DNA from: Bacteroidota bacterium
GTDB lineage: Bacteria > Bacteroidota > Ignavibacteria > Kryptoniales > JAKASW01
NCBI GenBank assembly: GCA_021794075.1
Contig: JAJYRM010000027.1
Span: forward strand, 1,422-39,870
Direction: 5' to 3'
Length of the DNA: 38,449 nt
Below the pieces are notes generated by a model. The model saw only the letters and a list, made by a program, of their open reading frames with translations. It searched no databases and was not told the origin of the DNA. Position numbers and translations under genes: made by a program. Positions 34,346-38,449 of this stretch are shown one piece after another. How positions within the stretch are numbered: the first letter of the stretch is position 1; every line of letters begins with the position of its first letter.

Positions 34346-35746
34346 ATGGAGAAGATCAAATTCGGAACAGACGGATGGCGGGGAGTTATCGCGCAGGACT
34401 ACACGTTCAGCAATGTTTCCAGGGTTGCACTGGCGACAGGAAGATATTACAAGAAGCATAAGTTGGCTAAGAACGGCATACTGGTCGGGCACGATACCAG
34501 ATTCCTTTCTGCTGAATTTGCCGAGAGGACGGCTCAGGTTATTGCGAATACCGGATTGAAAGTCATACTTTCGGACGGCTACTGCCCAACCCCGGCGCTT
34601 TCGCTCGCGATACCGGAATTCAAAGCTGCCGCGGGCGTGGTGATAACCGCGAGCCACAATCCGGCAAGATACAATGGGTTCAAGCTGAAGGCCGATTTCG
34701 GAGGGCCTGAAGATGTCGAAATAGTAAACAAGGTGGAGAAGGAAGCCAACAAGACTTCTGAAAAAGCTCTCGAGCTAGTAAAGAAGAGCTTTGACGAACT
34801 GGCCAAAAAGGGGAAGATAAGTAAGGCTAATCTCAGGCAACTGTACATAGATGATCTCAAGAAGAAGATCGACATCGTGTCGATAAAGAACGCGCGTTTG
34901 AGAATCGTTCATGATGCCATGTACGGAGCCGGACAAGGGATTCTTCAGCAGATCATCGAAGATGCCGATGTGATACACAATGAATTCAACCCGTCGTTCG
35001 GCGGCGAACACCCCGAGCCTATTGCCGCTCATCTCCCTGAGCTAATGAAGCTTGTGCCAAGCGGGAATTACAACGTCGGACTCGCCACAGACGGTGACGC
35101 GGACAGGATCGGAGCTGTCGACGAGCATGGCAATTTCGTCGGACCGCAGGAAGTTTACGCGCTTCTTCTGAAATATCTCTACGAGACAAAAGGCATGAGA
35201 GGCGAGATCGTTAAGACAGTCTCTGTCGGCGAAATGCCGGACAAGCTGGCAAAACTCTACAACCTTCCGCTGACTGAGTTGCCGGTCGGCTTCAAGCACG
35301 TCGCTTCGCTTATGGTTTCACGAGACGTGCTGATAGGTGGCGAGGAAAGCGGCGGTGTCGGCCTGAAGGGACATATCCCGGAACGTGACGGTTTATTCCT
35401 CGGTCTTACGCTTTGCGAGATGATGGTGAAAAGGGAACGAACCCTTGGCGAGCTTGTGAAAGAGTTATTCGACCAGGTGGGACTGCACATTTATAGAAGG
35501 ATCGACGTCCGAACAACGGAGAAGTACAAGCAGAAGGTTCTCGCGAAAATGAAGAAAGGGCTGAAAGAAGTTGCCGGACATAAAGTCGACCATGTGCTCA
35601 AGATCGACGGGTTCAAATACTTCTTCGCCGACGGCGGATGGATGCTCGTTCGCGCTTCCGGGACGGAGCCGCTTATCCGTTACTATTGCGAGGCGGAGTC
35701 GAAGGACAAGGTCGACAAGATTCTTGAAGCGATCACGAACCTGTAG
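34346..35746 (+). CDS. Phosphoglucomutase/phosphomannomutase family phosphohexomutase
   Basis: A 466-residue alpha-D-phosphohexomutase. The N terminus begins with KFGTDGWRG. The phosphoserine loop is TASHNPARYNG with catalytic S103, the metal loop is DGDADR (D249, D251, D253), the sugar-binding loop is GGEESGGVG (about 331-339), and the phosphate-binding loop is RASGTEPLIRYY near the C terminus. All four active-site loops are intact. It would interconvert hexose 1- and 6-phosphates for envelope or storage sugars; whether glucose, mannose or glucosamine is preferred cannot be read from the sequence. It is divergent from the OPT gene. Confidence 0.93.
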   Translation: MEKIKFGTDGWRGVIAQDYTFSNVSRVALATGRYYKKHKLAKNGILVGHDTRFLSAEFAERTAQVIANTGLKVILSDGYCPTPALSLAIPEFKAAAGVVITASHNPARYNGFKLKADFGGPEDVEIVNKVEKEANKTSEKALELVKKSFDELAKKGKISKANLRQLYIDDLKKKIDIVSIKNARLRIVHDAMYGAGQGILQQIIEDADVIHNEFNPSFGGEHPEPIAAHLPELMKLVPSGNYNVGLATDGDADRIGAVDEHGNFVGPQEVYALLLKYLYETKGMRGEIVKTVSVGEMPDKLAKLYNLPLTELPVGFKHVASLMVSRDVLIGGEESGGVGLKGHIPERDGLFLGLTLCEMMVKRERTLGELVKELFDQVGLHIYRRIDVRTTEKYKQKVLAKMKKGLKEVAGHKVDHVLKIDGFKYFFADGGWMLVRASGTEPLIRYYCEAESKDKVDKILEAITNL

Positions 35747-35762
35747 AAGTCTAAAGGCAGCC

Positions 35763-35795
35763 AGCCTTGTCAGGGTGCAACCCCCTGACAAGGCT
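35763..35795 (+). terminator. Perfect 13-bp hairpin after the phosphohexomutase gene
   Basis: AGCCTTGTCAGGG at 35763-35775 pairs exactly with 35783-35795 across a 7-base loop. It lies 17 bases past the stop codon. No T-tract follows, the same layout as the hairpin at 15563-15595. Confidence 0.6.
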
Positions 35796-35911
35796 CATCT
35801 CCGGTCAACACGGCTTACTCCCCGCCATTTCACCCACACCTTTTCATCCTATTCCCCGGAAACCATTTCCAGCGATCCGTTTGTTAACGATATTAGACAG
35901 AGGAGATAAAA

Positions 35912-36328
35912 ATGCTTGAGACATTCGATTTATTTATAGATCAGATGCGCAAAGAGGTCAGATCGCTCGGCGCTCAGGAGCTTAAGACTCCGGAAGAAGT
36001 GGACAACGCAGTGAAGGGCAATGGTACCACACTGGTTTTCGTCAATTCGATCTGCGGTTGCGCGGGAGGGGTCGCGAGGCCGGCGCTCTCTATTGCCTTG
36101 AAAAACAAGACCTTACCGGACAGGATAACTACGGTCTTCGCCGGACAGGACAGGGAGGCAACCGAACGCGCGAGGAGTTACTTCACGGACCAGCCACCAT
36201 CGTCCCCATCCTTTGCCCTTCTCAAAGACGGACATCTTGTGACGATGATTCACAGAAGCGACATTGAGGGACGGGAGCCGGAAGAAGTCGCCGGATTACT
36301 CAGAGAGACTTTCTACAAGCACTGCTGA
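35912..36328 (+). CDS. BrxA/BrxB-type bacilliredoxin
   Basis: A 138-residue thioredoxin-like protein with the CGC active site at residues 48-50 in VNSICGCAGGVARPA. Family blocks are TLVFVNS before it and TVFAGQDREATERARSYF, PPSSPSFALLKDG and HRSDIEGREPEEV after it. In Firmicutes such bacilliredoxins remove bacillithiol from mixed disulfides. In this lineage the thiol partner is inferred, since no bsh genes are in the window. AGAGGAGAT stands before the ATG. A C-terminal cysteine (KHC) is also present. Confidence 0.92.
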   Translation: MLETFDLFIDQMRKEVRSLGAQELKTPEEVDNAVKGNGTTLVFVNSICGCAGGVARPALSIALKNKTLPDRITTVFAGQDREATERARSYFTDQPPSSPSFALLKDGHLVTMIHRSDIEGREPEEVAGLLRETFYKHC

Positions 36329-36354
36329 AGTACTTAAATTCTCGCTTAACGCCA

Positions 36355-36406
36355 AGAGTGCCTAAGACACCCTAAGTGTGTCTTTCCTTTCGGTAGGTAA
36401 CACTCT
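36355..36406. terminator. Nested hairpin between converging bacilliredoxin and MFS genes
   Basis: An inner stem AAGACAC/GTGTCTT (36364-36370 and 36378-36384) is followed by TCCTTT on the plus strand. An outer stem pairs AGAGTGCCTA (36355-36364) with TAGG...CACTCT (36394-36406) with a 3-base bulge. Its place between converging genes suggests a bidirectional terminator. Confidence 0.5.
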
Positions 36407-36441
36407 ACACAAAGCGGCGGGGAGTATGGATATAAAATCGC

Positions 36442-37638
36442 CTATTTTACTTCAGCTTCCACTTCGATCTCTTCTTCAAGTTCTTCTTTCCTCGTGCCGA
36501 AGAACTTTATGTAGAGATAGAGGTTCGCTGCCATTATCACGCCGTAGATAAAGAAGGGCATCTCAAATAGCGCGGTGTCCATCAGGTAACCGCTTAAACC
36601 TGTACCGGTGGAAGAAGCAGCGAGCCGCGCGACCTGGTTTATGCCGAGTGCCCTTCCCATCTCGTCATTGTCGACACGTTTCGTCAACTCAGATTGCTGA
36701 ATGGGAAGCGCCATAACCCTTAACGCCGGGCCGATGATGTAAATGAACACGGCCACCGGCAGAAACCTCAGGAGGGGGAAAACCACGAATAGGACTGTCC
36801 CGATGCCTCGCGTGACGACGATGCTTTTGACGAAACCGAAATATTTTTCCAGCATCGGCGCCCCCAGAATCGCGAACGAGCCAAGAAGCCCGCTCGCGAA
36901 AGCATATTCAGACATCAGCGACTTTGGAACGTGGTACACAAGTACAAAAAACGGGATAAGAAAAGGTACGATGAGCCCCTGCGAAAGGCCGTTCAGCATT
37001 CCCGTCAATGTGAATTTTCCAATTGTAGATTTAGTCTTCAGCTTTCCGATTTTCCCTCGAGCTTCCGCCACGTGAAGATACCAGAGGCCCGGGACACCGG
37101 CTGCCGAAATTATTGCCGAAACCATGAAGATATCTCGCACATCGAACAACTTGGAAAAGAGCGCTCCAATTGCGGCAGTCACGCCTGATAGAAAAGTGAA
37201 AAAAGAGAAGTACCTTGTCCTCTTCTCGTGGGGCGCGAGACCTGCGAGTACGGCGCTCTGTATCGGCTGAACCGCTCCTCCGATGCCGCCTCCCGCGAGG
37301 GAGCCGGTGGCCGAGTAGCCGCCAATCATCGCGGCGGGGACAATCGTCCAAAGGCTGCTAGAGAAATAAACTATTACTGCACTTACAGGAAGCAACGCGC
37401 TCGCGATTATGAGCGTGCCTCTCTTCCCCCATACATCTGTCGCGATTCCCGAAAAGAATCCGAAAATTGCCGTACCAACAGTGGCGGATACATAAATGAG
37501 CCCGATGACGAACGCGCCGTAGTGTAGAGTCATCAGTATGTAATATGGGAATGCCACGTTGATCATTCCCGCTGCTATACTTCTTGTAACCCTTGAAAAG
37601 CCGAGTACGGTTATGTCTCTATTGATAGAATTCTTCAT
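36442..37638 (-). CDS. MFS transporter, paralog 1
   Basis: A 398-residue major facilitator superfamily permease with about twelve hydrophobic segments. The loop between helices 2 and 3 reads SGIATDVWGKRGTLI, a form of the MFS motif A (GxxxDRxGRR). The C-terminal half is closely similar to the next gene upstream (for example LTKRV, GRALGINQVARLAASSTGTGLSGYLM and VPFLIPFFVLVYHVP are shared). Substrate is unknown; drug or metabolite efflux is possible. The C-terminal tail is strongly acidic (EELEEEIEVEAE). No clear ribosome site precedes the ATG. Gap to the paralog is 116 bases. Confidence 0.88.
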   Translation of the reverse strand: MKNSINRDITVLGFSRVTRSIAAGMINVAFPYYILMTLHYGAFVIGLIYVSATVGTAIFGFFSGIATDVWGKRGTLIIASALLPVSAVIVYFSSSLWTIVPAAMIGGYSATGSLAGGGIGGAVQPIQSAVLAGLAPHEKRTRYFSFFTFLSGVTAAIGALFSKLFDVRDIFMVSAIISAAGVPGLWYLHVAEARGKIGKLKTKSTIGKFTLTGMLNGLSQGLIVPFLIPFFVLVYHVPKSLMSEYAFASGLLGSFAILGAPMLEKYFGFVKSIVVTRGIGTVLFVVFPLLRFLPVAVFIYIIGPALRVMALPIQQSELTKRVDNDEMGRALGINQVARLAASSTGTGLSGYLMDTALFEMPFFIYGVIMAANLYLYIKFFGTRKEELEEEIEVEAEVK

Positions 37639-37754
37639 TTCGTTTGAATTAAGTCCGAAACCTGAAAGTAAGTCTTTTTGTCCACCGGATTCATCAGTTA
37701 CTCATATAGACGATTGCGCTTCCCAACAGTTGCAGTGTAAAACGTTGAAGGAAG

Positions 37755-38449
37755 TCACGCGCCGGTGGTCGCGTCCGAATTTTTCGGGCCGAATAATTTA
37801 ACATAAAGGTAGAGATTCCCCATCATCAGTACACCATAGGCCAGGAAAGGCACTTCATAAAGCGCGTTTTGCATAAGATAGCCGCTCAGTCCCGTTCCTG
37901 TCGACGAAGCCGCGAGTCTTGCGACCTGGTTTATGCCGAGCGCTCTTCCGAGGTCGTCTTTGTGCACACGCTTCGTAAGTTCCGATCTCTGTATCGGGGC
38001 GGCAACAACTCTAAGCGAAGGGGCGAGGATGTATATCGCGATGGCCGCCGGAAAAAATCTTACGACCGGAAGTAACGTAAACATCACAAGACCAAGTCCA
38101 CGTGTCGCCACAACGCTCTTCACAAAGCCGAGTTTTCTCTCCAGAAGCGGCGCGCCCAGGATCGCGATTGAGCCGAGCGCGCTTCCGGCAAAAGCGTAAA
38201 CGGACATTTCGGTCATCGGCACGTGATATACCAGGACAAAGAAGGGTATGAGAAAAGGGACGACGAGTCCCTGTGACAGCCCATTGATCATGCCGGTCAG
38301 CGTAAATTTGCCGATCACCGTCTTTGTTTTCAGCTTCTCTCTTTTTTTCCTCGTATTGGAAACATGCAGTTTCAAAAGTGCGGGGATCGTTATCAATGAA
38401 ATGAGAGTCGCGGCAAGGAAGACATCGTGGACAGTCAGGACTTTCGTTA
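37755..38449 (-). CDS. MFS transporter, paralog 2 (C-terminal half, cut by window edge)
   Basis: The reading frame stays open to the end of the window, so the true start lies beyond base 38449. The visible 230 residues cover roughly the end of helix 6 to the C terminus. They align with paralog 1 along their whole length, sharing KFTLTGMxNGLSQGL, GSxAILGAPxLE, GFVKSxVxTRG and GRALGINQVARLAAS. A TTG at 38394-38396 is not a likely start, because codons beyond it continue the paralog similarity (TVHDVFLAATLISL). Tandem duplication is the simplest origin. Confidence 0.88.
   Translation of the reverse strand, partial: TKVLTVHDVFLAATLISLITIPALLKLHVSNTRKKREKLKTKTVIGKFTLTGMINGLSQGLVVPFLIPFFVLVYHVPMTEMSVYAFAGSALGSIAILGAPLLERKLGFVKSVVATRGLGLVMFTLLPVVRFFPAAIAIYILAPSLRVVAAPIQRSELTKRVHKDDLGRALGINQVARLAASSTGTGLSGYLMQNALYEVPFLAYGVLMMGNLYLYVKLFGPKNSDATTGA

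Overview
The window looks like chromosomal DNA from a diderm of the Bacteroidota/Chlorobiota lineage, most likely Ignavibacteria-like. Three features point there. lpxC and fabZ are fused in one reading frame. The lipid A genes sit beside bamA and two ompH genes. An exported CHRD protein ends in a type IX secretion sorting domain of the NYPNPFNPTT kind. This placement is inferred from gene content only. Almost everything before 34.3 kb lies on the minus strand; the CHRD gene is the exception.

Region 1 (1-7.3 kb, read right to left) is an envelope-biogenesis run: uppS, bamA, two ompH/skp paralogs, lpxD, lpxC-fabZ and the start of lpxA, cut by the window edge. From lpxD to lpxA the genes overlap or nearly touch. 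Region 2 (7.4-13.4 kb) holds comEC and the de novo NAD genes in the order nadC-nadA-nadB. Region 3 (13.4-17.1 kb) has a plus-strand exported protein with four CHRD domains facing a minus-strand predicted outer-membrane barrel, with a perfect 13-bp hairpin between them.

Region 4 (17.3-25.1 kb) is the most interesting. A predicted quinone/electron-transfer module consists of an anchored GcvH-like protein, a four-cluster 4Fe-4S protein, an NrfD-type membrane subunit and a second, cysteine-bearing GcvH-like protein. No molybdopterin catalytic subunit or cytochrome lies in the cluster. The two GcvH-like proteins lack the lipoyl lysine and share a C-terminal GVTxMDGG signature. Next on the same strand come a histidine kinase with heme-c-type motifs in its sensor domain, an NtrC-family sigma-54 response regulator and a complete archaemetzincin protease. 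The 468-bp region upstream carries a 22-bp dyad and a cluster of GTTGAA/TTCAAC half-sites that could be the regulator's binding sites.

Region 5 (25.1-34.1 kb) has deoC translationally coupled to a YncE-propeller/phosphoesterase protein, a large VPS10/BNR-repeat exported protein and an OPT-family transporter, separated by clear intrinsic terminators. Region 6 (34.3-38.4 kb) has a phosphohexomutase and a bacilliredoxin on the plus strand, then two tandem paralogous MFS transporters on the minus strand, the second cut by the window end. I saw no tRNA, rRNA, CRISPR array or insertion sequence.
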